The position numbers were made by a program, and so were the translations under genes. Shown here in pieces: positions 51,176 to 59,482 of a stretch of DNA of 64,000 nt. The stretch comes from Desulfurobacteriaceae bacterium (lineage in GTDB: Bacteria > Aquificota > Aquificia > Desulfurobacteriales > Desulfurobacteriaceae), in NCBI GenBank assembly GCA_027068415.1, contig JAMOTD010000015.1:1-64000 (forward strand). Reading direction: 5' to 3'. How positions within the stretch are numbered: position 1 is the stretch's first letter; every line of letters starts with the position of its first letter. The notes under the pieces were generated by a model. The model was not told where the DNA came from and searched no databases. It saw nothing but the letters and a program-made list of their open reading frames with translations.

Positions 51176-52522
51176 ATGATAAAGGAAAAAGTCCTTCAAA
51201 CTATCCGCAAGTTTAATCTCATCCCCGAGAGCTCAAAGGTTATCGTTGCCCTTTCGGGAGGTCCCGACTCTGTTGCCCTCCTCAATGTCCTCCTTGAGCT
51301 TAAAGATGAGCTCAAAATTTCCCTTGAAGCCCTTCACGTTAACCACATGTTGAGGGGTGAGGAGTCTGAGAGGGACGAGGAGTTTGTAAGGGAGCTCTGC
51401 AGCCGCCTAAAAGTTCCCCTTACGGTTAAGAGGGTAAACGTTCCCGCCGTTTCCAGGGGGAAGAACGTTGAGGCCGTAGCAAGGGAGCTCCGCTACGGCG
51501 TCTTCAGGGAGGTTTTAAGGGAGAGAAAGGCCGACCTCGTGGCCTTGGGGCATACCGCTTCAGACCTTGTTGAGACGGTTCTTTTAAACCTTACAAAGGG
51601 AGCGGGATTGAAGGGTTTAAGGGGCTTTTTGCCCAAGAGGGAGGTTTTCGTTAGACCCCTCTTTGAGGTTAAGAGGAGCGAGGTTGAGGAGTACTTAAAG
51701 GAAAAGGGAATACCCTTTGTCGTTGACAGCTCAAACCTGAAGACCGACTACGAGCGGAACCTTATCAGGCTGAAGGTGGTTCCCCACCTGAGGGAGATTA
51801 ACCCCTCCCTTGAAGAGGCCTTTTTAAGGAGCTCTGAGATTTTAAGGGAGCTTGAGGATTTCCTCTCCTCTCAGGTTGAGGAACTCCTAAGAAAATACCT
51901 CAGAGGCGGCATTTTTAGAGCCCCGATTAAAGAACTACAGGAAATTCACCCCTTCCTCCTTTCACAGCTTCTCCTTGAGGCCTACAGGAGGGTTTCGGGT
52001 AAGAGCCTCTCCCACAGGAAGATTAGGGAGATAGTTTCCCTTTTAAATAGAAAAGGCTTTAAGAGCTTTAAGCCCGACGAGGGCTACGCCGTTTACAGGG
52101 AGCAGGACTACCTGATAATTGCACCTGAGAGGGAGAGGATAGAGTTCTCATTTGAGGTAAGGGAGCTCCCGTCTCGGGTTGAGACCCCTTCGGGGAGTTT
52201 AACTTTTAAACTTAACGAAGGTCTGCCGATTGCCCCCCTTTCCCTCTTTAGGAGAGCCGGTATAATTGTCAGGAGCCGAAAGCCGGGAGACAGGCTCTCC
52301 TTTAAGGGTTTTTCAAAGAGCCTCAAAAAGTTCCTCATTGAGAAGAGGGTTCCTGCTACGGTAAGGTGGGAGCTCCCCGTTGTTGAGTCCGAAGGCGAAA
52401 TCCTCTACATTCCCGGCCTTTATAGGAGATATCCTGCGATAGATGGCGATTTTGTCGGGGTTGAGTTTGAGCAAAGAGCTGAAGGTTCTGATAGGAAAGG
52501 AAAAAATAGAGAGGAGAGTTAA
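51176..52522 (+). CDS. tilS: tRNA(Ile)-lysidine synthetase
   Basis: A 448-residue TilS. The frame opens inside the tRNA, so ATG 51176 is used; it begins MIKEKVLQTIRKFNLIP and reaches the PP-loop SGGPDSVALLNVLL at residue 25, the normal distance. ALHVNHMLRGEESERDE, ARELRYGVFRE and LGHTASDLVETVLLNLTKGAG are family marks. A C-terminal TilS_C domain contains RSRKPGDRLSFKGF and KKFLIEKRVPATVR. It converts C34 of tRNA-Ile2 to lysidine. No Shine-Dalgarno sequence precedes the start (CCCTCCCCG). Confidence 0.94.
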   Translation: MIKEKVLQTIRKFNLIPESSKVIVALSGGPDSVALLNVLLELKDELKISLEALHVNHMLRGEESERDEEFVRELCSRLKVPLTVKRVNVPAVSRGKNVEAVARELRYGVFREVLRERKADLVALGHTASDLVETVLLNLTKGAGLKGLRGFLPKREVFVRPLFEVKRSEVEEYLKEKGIPFVVDSSNLKTDYERNLIRLKVVPHLREINPSLEEAFLRSSEILRELEDFLSSQVEELLRKYLRGGIFRAPIKELQEIHPFLLSQLLLEAYRRVSGKSLSHRKIREIVSLLNRKGFKSFKPDEGYAVYREQDYLIIAPERERIEFSFEVRELPSRVETPSGSLTFKLNEGLPIAPLSLFRRAGIIVRSRKPGDRLSFKGFSKSLKKFLIEKRVPATVRWELPVVESEGEILYIPGLYRRYPAIDGDFVGVEFEQRAEGSDRKGKNREES

Positions 52523-52976
52523 GGAGCTTGCCGGAGAAATTAAGAGCTCCTTTCCCCCTCCCTTTACGGTTATCTCACTCCTTAAGGGAGCGTTTGTCTT
52601 CACCTCCGACCTTGTCAGAAATTTGGAGGGAGTTGAAGTTGACTTTATGAGGCTCAAGAGCTATCGGGGGAAGAGGAGGGGAGAGACCGCTATAACTTTG
52701 GAGCCCGAGCTCCCCGTTGCCGGCAGGAAAATCCTTCTGGTTGACGACATCTTTGATACGGGTGAGAGCTTAGAGTTTGCGGTAAGGTGGCTCAGGGAGA
52801 GGGGAGCTGAGGAGGTTAGAACGTGCGTTCTCCTTGATAAAGAGGTTGAGAAGGGGACGTCTTTAAAGCCCGACTTTGTTGGGTTTAAAGTCCCCGACTA
52901 CTTTGTCGTCGGTTATGGATTAGATTTAGATGAGAAATTCAGAGAGCTCCCCTATGTAGCCTATTTAAAGGAGTAG
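52443..52976 (+). CDS. hpt: Hypoxanthine phosphoribosyltransferase
   Basis: A 177-residue (or slightly shorter) purine salvage enzyme making IMP or GMP from base and PRPP. FTVISLLKGAFVFTSDLVR, KSYRGKRRGE and the PRPP loop LLVDDIFDTGESL are the signature segments. The ATG at 52443 gives an 80-base overlap with tilS. TTG codons at 52461 and 52467 would give more usual N-termini (KELKVLIGKEKI). The hpt-ftsH order after tilS is widespread in bacteria. Confidence 0.92.
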   Translation: MAILSGLSLSKELKVLIGKEKIERRVKELAGEIKSSFPPPFTVISLLKGAFVFTSDLVRNLEGVEVDFMRLKSYRGKRRGETAITLEPELPVAGRKILLVDDIFDTGESLEFAVRWLRERGAEEVRTCVLLDKEVEKGTSLKPDFVGFKVPDYFVVGYGLDLDEKFRELPYVAYLKE

Positions 52977-52981
52977 AGGAG

Positions 52982-54877
52982 ATGGACAAAGTGAAAGAGG
53001 TTTTTAAGAGTTTAGCCCTCTGGCTGGGAATAGCCCTGATGATTATTCTGGCCTTTAACTTCTTCAACTCAAATCAGATGAGGACTCCCGTTGAGCCCTT
53101 CTCCGTTTTCGTTCAGCAGGTTGAGAAGGGAGAAGTAAAGAAGGTATTGATTCAGGGGCAGAAAGTTGTAGGCCTTACTAAGGACGGCAAAAGCTTTGAG
53201 ACCTACTTTCCTCCCGGCTACAACGACGTAATTAAGAAGCTGACAGAGAAGAACGTTGAGATTGAGGTTAAGCCTGAGGAGGGGAGTCCTTGGTACATAA
53301 CGGTTCTGGTCTCTTGGCTCCCGATGATTTTCCTCATTCTCTTGTGGCTGAGCATGATGAGGCAGATGAGTGCAGGAAGTAGCAAAGCCCTCTCGTTTGC
53401 AAAGAGCAGGGCAAAAATCTTCATAGACAACAAGCCCAAGGTGACCTTTAAGGACGTTGCCGGAATAGACGAGGTTAAGGAGGAGGTTGCCGAAATCGTT
53501 GACTTCCTCAAGAACCCCAAAAAGTACCAGCAGCTCGGCGGAAGAATTCCGAAGGGAGTCCTTCTGGCCGGAGCTCCCGGAACCGGTAAGACCCTCCTTG
53601 CAAAGGCAATTGCCGGAGAGGCCAACGTTCCCTTCCTCTCTGTCAGCGGTTCTGAATTCGTTGAGATGTTTGTGGGTGTTGGAGCTTCAAGGGTTCGCGA
53701 CCTCTTTGAGCAGGCAAAGAAGCACGCCCCCTGTATAGTCTTCATTGACGAGATAGACGCAGTCGGAAGGAAGAGGGGAGCGGGAATCAGCGGCGGCCAC
53801 GATGAGAGGGAGCAGACCCTTAACCAGCTCCTCGTGGAGATGGACGGCTTTGAGAGTAGCGACGGGATAATCGTAATTGCCGCAACAAACCGCCCTGACA
53901 TCTTAGACCCTGCCCTCTTAAGGCCAGGAAGGTTTGACAGGCAAATCTTCGTTCCCCTCCCCGACGTTAAAGGAAGGCTTGAGATTTTAAAAATCCACAC
54001 CCGAAACAAGCCCTTGGCCGAAGACGTTGACCTTGAGGTAATTGCCCGCTCAACTCCCGGATTTAGCGGTGCAGACCTTGCAAACATAGTTAACGAGGCG
54101 GCCTTAATCGCCGCACGCAAGAACCACGGGAAAATCACGATGGAGGACTTTGAGGAGGCGAAAGACAAAGTCACAATGGGAATTGAGCGCAAGAGTATGG
54201 TTCTTTCCGAGCAGGAGAAGATTACAACCGCCTACCACGAGGCCGGCCACGCTTTGGTGGCAAAACTCCTTCCCAACGCCGATAAAGTCCACAAGGTTAC
54301 GATTATTCCCCGCGGTAAGGCCCTCGGCATAACCCAGCAGCTTCCCGAAGAGGACCGCTACACCTATACGAAAGAGTACCTCCTTGATAGGCTCGCAGTT
54401 CTCTTTGGGGGAAGGGTTGCTGAGGAGCTCGCCCTCGGGACGATTTCAACAGGAGCCGGAAATGATATAGAGAGGGCTACCGAGCTTGCCCGCAGGATGG
54501 TTGCTGAGTGGGGAATGAGCGAGAAAATAGGCCCCGTTGCGGTTAAAATAAGGGAGCAGTTCGGCGAGCCCGTTGAACTGGTAAGTGAGGAGCTCCGCCG
54601 CCTGATAGACAAGGAGGTTAAGAGAATTCTCAACGAAACTTACGCAAGGACAAAGGAGCTCCTTTCTCAGAACATGGATAAGCTTGAAAATCTCGCAAAG
54701 GCGCTTTTAGAGAGAGAGACCCTGACCGGAGAGGAGATAGATAAGGCAATAAACGGGGAGCTCTCAGGAAGTGACAACGAGCCCCCAGCCTCGGGGAGCT
54801 CCAAAGGGGGGAGCGAGAAGAGAGAGGGGAAAAAGGAGATAGGGGGCTTCGGACTCAATCCCCAGCTGGAGGCTTAG
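52982..54877 (+). CDS. ftsH: ATP-dependent zinc metalloprotease FtsH
   Basis: A 631-residue membrane protease. Two transmembrane helices (about 10-28 and 104-122) flank a periplasmic domain. The AAA+ module has [31 protein letters not shown] and the second-region-of-homology Arg (RPGRFDRQI). The zinc site is [11 protein letters not shown] with the third ligand Asp in the [10 protein letters not shown] region context. The tail after about 600 is Ser/Gly/Lys-rich and unstructured. It degrades membrane and regulatory proteins. It starts 5 bases after hpt. Confidence 0.96.
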   Translation: MDKVKEVFKSLALWLGIALMIILAFNFFNSNQMRTPVEPFSVFVQQVEKGEVKKVLIQGQKVVGLTKDGKSFETYFPPGYNDVIKKLTEKNVEIEVKPEEGSPWYITVLVSWLPMIFLILLWLSMMRQMSAGSSKALSFAKSRAKIFIDNKPKVTFKDVAGIDEVKEEVAEIVDFLKNPKKYQQLGGRIPKGVLLAGAPGTGKTLLAKAIAGEANVPFLSVSGSEFVEMFVGVGASRVRDLFEQAKKHAPCIVFIDEIDAVGRKRGAGISGGHDEREQTLNQLLVEMDGFESSDGIIVIAATNRPDILDPALLRPGRFDRQIFVPLPDVKGRLEILKIHTRNKPLAEDVDLEVIARSTPGFSGADLANIVNEAALIAARKNHGKITMEDFEEAKDKVTMGIERKSMVLSEQEKITTAYHEAGHALVAKLLPNADKVHKVTIIPRGKALGITQQLPEEDRYTYTKEYLLDRLAVLFGGRVAEELALGTISTGAGNDIERATELARRMVAEWGMSEKIGPVAVKIREQFGEPVELVSEELRRLIDKEVKRILNETYARTKELLSQNMDKLENLAKALLERETLTGEEIDKAINGELSGSDNEPPASGSSKGGSEKREGKKEIGGFGLNPQLEA

Positions 54878-54880
54878 AGG

Positions 54881-55444
54881 TTGGCTTTTGACAAAGAAAG
54901 GATAGAGAAGGCCGTAAGGGAAATCCTAATAGCAATCGGCGAGGACCCCGACAGGGAGGGGTTAAGGGATACTCCCAAGAGAGTTGCCAAAATGTATGAA
55001 GAGGTTCTCTCGGGATATAACGACAGCCCGGAGAACCACCTCGTCCTCTTTACTGAGAAGTACGACGAGATGATAATTGTTAAGGACATTCCGATTTACT
55101 CAATGTGCGAGCACCACATGCTCCCCTTCTTCGGAAAGGCCCACGTTGCCTACATTCCCGGAGACAGCAAAGTAACGGGCCTTTCTAAACTTGCAAGGAT
55201 TGTTGACGTTTACGCCAAGAGGCTTCAGCTTCAAGAGAGAATGACCGAGCAGATTGCAGATGCGATAATGGAGAAGCTGAAGGCTAAGGGAGTTATGGTA
55301 GTAGTGGAGGCGCAACACCTTTGTATGATAATGAGGGGAGTCAAAAAGCCGGGCTCTTACACCGTTACCAGTGCGGTTAAGGGAGTAATGAGAAAGGAGC
55401 CCACCAGAATGGAAGCCCTCTTTCTCATAAAGGGAAGGCAATGA
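54881..55444 (+). CDS. folE: GTP cyclohydrolase I
   Basis: A 187-residue FolE making dihydroneopterin triphosphate from GTP, the first step of folate synthesis. Zinc ligands are in [15 protein letters not shown] and in [28 protein letters not shown] and [23 protein letters not shown] are signatures. The start is TTG 54881, 3 bases after the ftsH stop; it overlaps the next gene by 4 bases. Confidence 0.96.
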   Translation: MAFDKERIEKAVREILIAIGEDPDREGLRDTPKRVAKMYEEVLSGYNDSPENHLVLFTEKYDEMIIVKDIPIYSMCEHHMLPFFGKAHVAYIPGDSKVTGLSKLARIVDVYAKRLQLQERMTEQIADAIMEKLKAKGVMVVVEAQHLCMIMRGVKKPGSYTVTSAVKGVMRKEPTRMEALFLIKGRQ

Positions 55445-56256
55445 GGAGGCTTATTGCTCTTACTCTTCTCTTTCCCCTCTTGACCTCCTGCGCTTCCCTG
55501 TGGGGGAGCAAGAAGGAGAAGAAGAGGGCACCCCAGCCTCCGCCTGTTGAGGAGGTTAAGAAGCCCTCGCCCAAAGAGAAGGCAGAGGGCTACTACCAGA
55601 TTGGGGTGGCCTACCTTCAGATGGGGGAGATTCCCCTTGCCCTAAACTACCTTATGAAAGCCAAAAAGTTAAACCCCGAAGACCCGAAAATCTACAACGC
55701 CATAGGTCTTGCTTTTATAAGGAGGGGAGACTACGGAAGGGCCGAGGAGTACCTGAAGAAGGCCCTCTCCTTAAAGCCCGACTTCTCGGAGGCCTGGCTC
55801 AACCTCGGAATTCTTAACGAGGAGAGGGGCAACCTTAAGAAGGCCAAGGAGTGCTACCTGAAAGCCCTTGAAAACCCCCTCTACCTTACTCCCGAGGCCG
55901 CCTACTACAGGCTTGCCCTCATTGAGCTTAAGGAGGGCAGCAGGGAGCAAGCAAAGAGATACCTCATAATGGCAATCAGGAACAACCAGGACTTTGCCCC
56001 TGCTTACATTGAGCTTGCAAAACTCATTGAGGAGGATGGAAAAGTAGGCCAGGCAAAGGACATCTACTTCAGGCTAATCTACCTCTACCCTAACCTTCAG
56101 GAGCCCTACTGCAGGCTCGGGGAGCTCTTCCTCTCTGAGGGGGACACCTTAAACGGAGTTAAGTACCTGAGGAAGTGCATTCAGATAAAGCCGACCAGCG
56201 AGCTTGCCGCAAAGGCCAGAAGGAGGCTTGAGGAAATTGAAAGACAAGCTCCTTAA
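55441..56256 (+). CDS. TPR lipoprotein, PilW/PilF-like
   Basis: A 271-residue lipoprotein. The signal and lipobox are [14 protein letters not shown] (Cys at residue 17), then a Pro/Lys-rich linker. About six TPR units fill the rest: [60 protein letters not shown] and so on. PilW/PilF outer-membrane lipoproteins of this build are pilotins that assemble the type IV pilus secretin. The link to pili is by family likeness; no pil genes are adjacent. Confidence 0.8.
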   Translation: MRRLIALTLLFPLLTSCASLWGSKKEKKRAPQPPPVEEVKKPSPKEKAEGYYQIGVAYLQMGEIPLALNYLMKAKKLNPEDPKIYNAIGLAFIRRGDYGRAEEYLKKALSLKPDFSEAWLNLGILNEERGNLKKAKECYLKALENPLYLTPEAAYYRLALIELKEGSREQAKRYLIMAIRNNQDFAPAYIELAKLIEEDGKVGQAKDIYFRLIYLYPNLQEPYCRLGELFLSEGDTLNGVKYLRKCIQIKPTSELAAKARRRLEEIERQAP

Positions 56257-56977
56257 CTTTTTAATCGTTCTTTTTTCTCTGATTATCCTCGTCTCTTTGG
56301 CAGTTATCTTTATCTTCTACAATCCTTCTGTGGTTACCGAGCACTTCAAAAAGGGCCCCGAAAAAGAGAGAGTTGAAGCTCAGGGAACTCCCGAGACGGG
56401 CGGGATTTCTCCTCCCGAGATTGAGACTCAGGTAAGTCGGGAGGGAGCTCCGCCGGAAGTTGAGGAAAGAGTTAAGGAGCTCAGGAGCGTTCTGACCAAC
56501 TACCTCGTTTACCTTAAGGGAGGCCTTGAGAGGAGGCCGGCACTGGTTTTTAAAGTTGAACCTAAGGATGAGGGCGTTAAACTCTATCTTTTAACCTACT
56601 ACCCTATGGAGTGGCCCTTTGTCAAGGTTGAGCTCGGAGGCTACGGTAATTTCTTTCCTGAAAGGGTCTACCTCTGTAATCAGGGGCTCATAATTGTTGA
56701 GGTTCCTGTTAGGGGACTCTTCCCTCCGGAGGTTTCAAGGGGAAGGGTGGAGGATTACGGAGCTCTCCTTACCTTCTCTGGCGGAAGGCCTCTGACTCTG
56801 CCTTTTGAGTCGGGTAAGTGCGACAGGAACGGCTTCGTCTTTGACCTTGCGGGAGAGTTTGCCGGCGTGTGTTTCGGCGGAGAGTTTATAGATGCCGGAG
56901 AGCTCTACAATCAGGTCCCCCGAACCTGTAAAATTATCTACCAGAAGGAGGGGAGCGATGGCGATTTACAGAGCTAA
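56237..56977 (+). CDS. Hypothetical single-pass membrane protein
   Basis: A 246-residue protein. The longest frame begins at 56204, well inside the TPR gene. TTG 56237, with AGGAGG at 56221-56226, is preferred. One N-terminal helix ([23 protein letters not shown]) is followed by a Pro/Glu-rich linker and a beta-rich domain with paired Cys (VYLCNQG, GKCDRNG, GVCFGG, RTCKIIY), suggesting disulfides in the periplasm. No family recognised. It overlaps the TPR lipoprotein by 20 bases and the DUF2892 gene by 20. Confidence 0.65.
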   Translation: MKDKLLNFLIVLFSLIILVSLAVIFIFYNPSVVTEHFKKGPEKERVEAQGTPETGGISPPEIETQVSREGAPPEVEERVKELRSVLTNYLVYLKGGLERRPALVFKVEPKDEGVKLYLLTYYPMEWPFVKVELGGYGNFFPERVYLCNQGLIIVEVPVRGLFPPEVSRGRVEDYGALLTFSGGRPLTLPFESGKCDRNGFVFDLAGEFAGVCFGGEFIDAGELYNQVPRTCKIIYQKEGSDGDLQS

Positions 56978-57215
56978 AACCGACAGCTGGTACGTTGAAA
57001 GGATAACCTCTTTCCTTGCAGGCTTTTTCGTATTTGCAAGTGTGGTTCTCGGCCTCATAACCGGGAATAAGTACTTCTTCTACTTTACTGCCTTTGTAGG
57101 CTTTATGCTGATGTTCTACGCAGTTACCGGGCTTTGCCCCTCATCTATTCTGATTCACAAGCTCGGGGTTCCTTCACTTCTTGAGAAGTACTGTGAAAAA
57201 GAGAAACAGCAGTAA
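56958..57215 (+). CDS. DUF2892 inner-membrane protein
   Basis: An 85-residue protein. ATG 56958 behind GGAGGGGAG is preferred over the longer 107-residue reading. WYVERITSFLAGFFVFASVVLGLITG and YFFYFTAFVGFMLMFYAVTGLCPSSILIHKLG form two membrane helices with the TGLCP motif of DUF2892, the membrane domain also found fused to rhodanese in YgaP. The motif Cys may accept sulfur. Confidence 0.85.
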   Translation: MAIYRAKTDSWYVERITSFLAGFFVFASVVLGLITGNKYFFYFTAFVGFMLMFYAVTGLCPSSILIHKLGVPSLLEKYCEKEKQQ

Positions 57216-57218
57216 CCC

Positions 57219-57249
57219 TTGACTGTTAAGCCACAACTTCCAATATTAC
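57219..57249 (+). promoter_or_regulatory. Likely sigma70 promoter for tRNA-Thr
   Basis: TTGACT (57219-57224) and TATTAC (57244-57249, spacer 19) or AATATT (57242-57247, spacer 17), about 10 bases before the tRNA. It begins just after the DUF2892 stop. Confidence 0.55.
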
Positions 57250-57258
57250 CTGTGGTAG

Positions 57259-57334
57259 GCTGGCGTAGCTCAGTCGGCAGAGCGGGGCACTCGTAATGCC
57301 CAGGTCGGGGGTTCAAGTCCCCCCGCCAGCACCA
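57259..57334 (+). tRNA. tRNA-Thr (anticodon CGT)
   Basis: A 76-base cloverleaf with encoded CCA. The acceptor is GCTGGCG/CGCCAGC, the anticodon loop CTCGTAA in a GGGCA/TGCCC stem, and the T-loop GGTTCAAGTCC. It reads ACG. The next coding sequence begins 16 bases after it. Confidence 0.96.
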
Positions 57335-57349
57335 CCTTAAGGGAGGAGG

Positions 57350-58117
57350 ATGAACCACCTTGCCCTTCTTCTTGACTACTCCTTTCAGGCCGTTGTAAAA
57401 AACTGGAGAGCTCTTTTACTCTATGCCCTTTTTCTTGTTATCCTGACTCTCCTTTACGTCGTTCACCCGATTTCGGTTATAGCCAACTTCCTCCTTCAGC
57501 TTATGACGACTCAGGTAATGGTTTACTACGGCTCTCCTCTTTTGAAGGAGGTTTCAAAGGAGGAGCTCTACTCCTTCCTTGAGAGCTCTACGGTTAAAAA
57601 GGTCTTTACCGAGAGGTTTGAGGTCTCGGCCGGAATTTTCCTTGCCTCCTTTTTGACGAATCTGATTTTTGCCCTCGTTATCGTTGTTGTCGTTTTCCTG
57701 TCGGGAGTTCCCTTTGTTGAATGTATCTCAAGCCCCGAAACTGCCTCTATTCTCTTAAAGTTCTTTGCCCTATTTCTCTTTATTCTTTTGATCGTCTCCT
57801 GGTACGTTTACGTCTATCCGCTGGCGCTGGGCTACGCTATGGGAAAGGAGGGCTTCGGAGAGGCCTTCTTGGAGTTCTTCAAAATCTTCACCCCCTCCCT
57901 CTGGAAGAGAACTCTCTCCTTTAAGTACTTTATCTTTATAACCGTTACGGGCATACTGGGGGCAGTTTTTCTCCTTGTCGGAGTTCTCCTCCTTATTACG
58001 GTAGTCTTCTTTCCCTTCGGGGCGGCTTTCCTCTACTTCTCAAACATCTTCTTCGGAGGGGCGGCCGCAAGGAGCTACTTTATAACATCTATAGACGAAT
58101 CACAGAGTCAGAGTTAA
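57350..58117 (+). CDS. Hypothetical multi-pass membrane protein
   Basis: A 255-residue hydrophobic protein with about five or six membrane helices (for example ALLLYALFLVILTLLYVV, NLIFALVIVVVVFLSG, LLKFFALFLFILLIVSWYVY, GILGAVFLLVGVLLLITVVF). ATG 57350 follows GGGAGGAGG. The composition resembles DUF975/DUF4013-type membrane proteins but no family is claimed. Its 3' end overlaps the convergent yedF by 29 bases. Confidence 0.7.
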   Translation: MNHLALLLDYSFQAVVKNWRALLLYALFLVILTLLYVVHPISVIANFLLQLMTTQVMVYYGSPLLKEVSKEELYSFLESSTVKKVFTERFEVSAGIFLASFLTNLIFALVIVVVVFLSGVPFVECISSPETASILLKFFALFLFILLIVSWYVYVYPLALGYAMGKEGFGEAFLEFFKIFTPSLWKRTLSFKYFIFITVTGILGAVFLLVGVLLLITVVFFPFGAAFLYFSNIFFGGAAARSYFITSIDESQSQS

Positions 58118-58691
58118 CCAAGGCCTGAACTACGTCGTAGGCGTTTGAGGCTACTCCTACCTCAAGCTCGTCAAGGAGTTTAAAGTAGTCAAGGCACGTT
58201 CCGCAGCAGATAATCTCTACTCCCTTCTCTGAGAGCTCCTTAAGAGCGCCGAGGATTTCCGGGTCTGCCCCCTTGCAGGCCAGTTTTACTGCCGTATTTA
58301 TGAGGATGATTCTTTTAGGCATGGGGTCTGCGTTTAGAAAAGTTTTTATGAAGCCCTTAATCAGGATTTTCCCAAGCTCCTCGTCCTCTCCAACGAAACT
58401 TGAGGCTATGAGGACTGCCGCCTCCTTGCCCGTCTTCTCTTCTGAAGGGCTCTTTTCTCCTTCCCTCTTTACTTCTCCTTTTCCCTTAACGATGTAAATG
58501 TGGAACTCTCCGTCTCTCTCTTCAACTCTTACCTTACACCCCATCTTCTGGGCAAACCTCTTTACGTTTTCCTTAGAGGCCTTATTGTCAACTATTACGA
58601 CTATTTCTCCACTCTCAATGCTCTCAAGGGCTTCTTTCGTCTTTAAAACGGGAACCGGGCAGGCAAGTCCCCTGCAGTTAACCTCTTTCAT
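58089..58691 (-). CDS. yedF: YedF-type sulfurtransferase-like selenium metabolism protein
   Basis: A 200-residue protein. ATG 58691 behind GGAGGTCGGAG is used rather than the longer frame to 58727. Residues 1-70 are a TusA domain with the active Cys in NCRGLACPVPVLKTKEAL. After a Lys/Glu linker comes a DsrE-like domain (VLIASSFVGEDEELGKILIKGFIKTF, IILINTAVKLACKG, EIICCGTCLDYFKLLDEL). This TusA-DsrE fusion is the YedF family linked to selenium or sulfur relay. Selenocysteine genes are not in the window. It is convergent with the membrane protein gene. Confidence 0.9.
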   Translation of the reverse strand: MKEVNCRGLACPVPVLKTKEALESIESGEIVVIVDNKASKENVKRFAQKMGCKVRVEERDGEFHIYIVKGKGEVKREGEKSPSEEKTGKEAAVLIASSFVGEDEELGKILIKGFIKTFLNADPMPKRIILINTAVKLACKGADPEILGALKELSEKGVEIICCGTCLDYFKLLDELEVGVASNAYDVVQALVNSDSVIRL

Positions 58692-58992
58692 CTCCGACCT
58701 CCTTTTTGAACTTCTCAAGTCTTTCAAGGGTTAGTCCGATTTCTGCTACGGCGTTTTCTCCCTTGAGTACCTTTAGCTCGGGTATTAGTAAGAGCTCACA
58801 GGGGAGGCAGAAGTCATCCTCCTTTAAGTGTCTCTCCCACAGCTCATCCACCCTCTTTAGCTCTTTCTCTTTTATAACTCCGAGGCTTTCTGTCTCCTCT
58901 TTTCGGTCTTTGAGGTAGAGGAAGAGCTCCCCTTCCCACCTGGCAACCACTACCGTATACCTACTGCTCTCTAATCTCCTTAGAACCTTCAA
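58678..58992 (-). CDS. Small CLPC-motif protein upstream of yedF
   Basis: A 104-residue protein with no signal. YTVVVARWEGELFLYLKDRK forms an N-terminal sheet, then a charged helix and DDFCLPCELLLIPELK, a CxxC that could be redox-active or carry sulfur. The TTG start at 58992 lies inside lptE and lacks a good SD; a GTG further in (near 58947) is possible. It overlaps yedF by 14 bases, so a role with YedF in sulfur or selenium transfer is an inference. Family not recognised. Confidence 0.55.
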   Translation of the reverse strand: MKVLRRLESSRYTVVVARWEGELFLYLKDRKEETESLGVIKEKELKRVDELWERHLKEDDFCLPCELLLIPELKVLKGENAVAEIGLTLERLEKFKKEVGDERG

Positions 58993-59479
58993 CGAGCAAC
59001 CTCTCTCCTACTTCTCTGAAAATCTGCCTTCCGATTCTCTCTATGCACTCCTTCCTCTTCTCCTCAATCTCGGAGGCCGTTCCGTAGGTATCGTAGAAGT
59101 CGTACCTTTCTATGGTGAAGGTATGAACAGCCTTTTTGAAGCCGTACTTAATAAGTTTTATTTCAGCTCTTATTTTCATCATGTACTGCCTTGCAACGTC
59201 CCTCTCGTCGTAGCCCACCGCCGTAGTTGAGATTGAGAGAACCGTAGGCTTAACTATTAGGGTCTTATCGGGAACCGGCTTTAGGTCAACTTTAAAGCGG
59301 GGGTCTGAATAGAAAACTTCGTCTGCAACCCTTGAGAAGATAACGTCAAGCTCCTCCTCGCTCGTCCTGTTTGTTACCGGCTCAAGGTAAACGTGCTCAA
59401 TCCTCTGGGGCTTCTGGAGTTGCTCCGTCGTCGCACAACCACCCAGGAAAAGGAGTATGAAGAGGAAGAGAGCTCTCAA
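58961..59479 (-). CDS. lptE: LptE-like LPS-assembly lipoprotein
   Basis: A 172-residue lipoprotein. The signal and lipobox are ALFLFILLFLGGC (Cys at residue 15). The mature part has VYLEPVTNRTSEEELDVIFSRVADEVFYSDPRFKVD, typical LptE (segments: EPVTNRTSEEELD, ADEVFYSDPRF), and IVKPTVLSISTTAVGYDERD. LptE plugs LptD in the outer membrane to insert LPS. It follows leuS by 3 bases, the same leuS-lptE order as in enterobacteria. Confidence 0.87.
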   Translation of the reverse strand: MRALFLFILLFLGGCATTEQLQKPQRIEHVYLEPVTNRTSEEELDVIFSRVADEVFYSDPRFKVDLKPVPDKTLIVKPTVLSISTTAVGYDERDVARQYMMKIRAEIKLIKYGFKKAVHTFTIERYDFYDTYGTASEIEEKRKECIERIGRQIFREVGERLLVEGSKEIREQ

Positions 59480-59482
59480 CTT

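Noticed and set aside
53218-54192. 324-residue minus-strand open frame inside ftsH
   Set aside because: It is an antisense shadow of a highly conserved gene, Ser/Pro-rich, with no ribosome-binding site.
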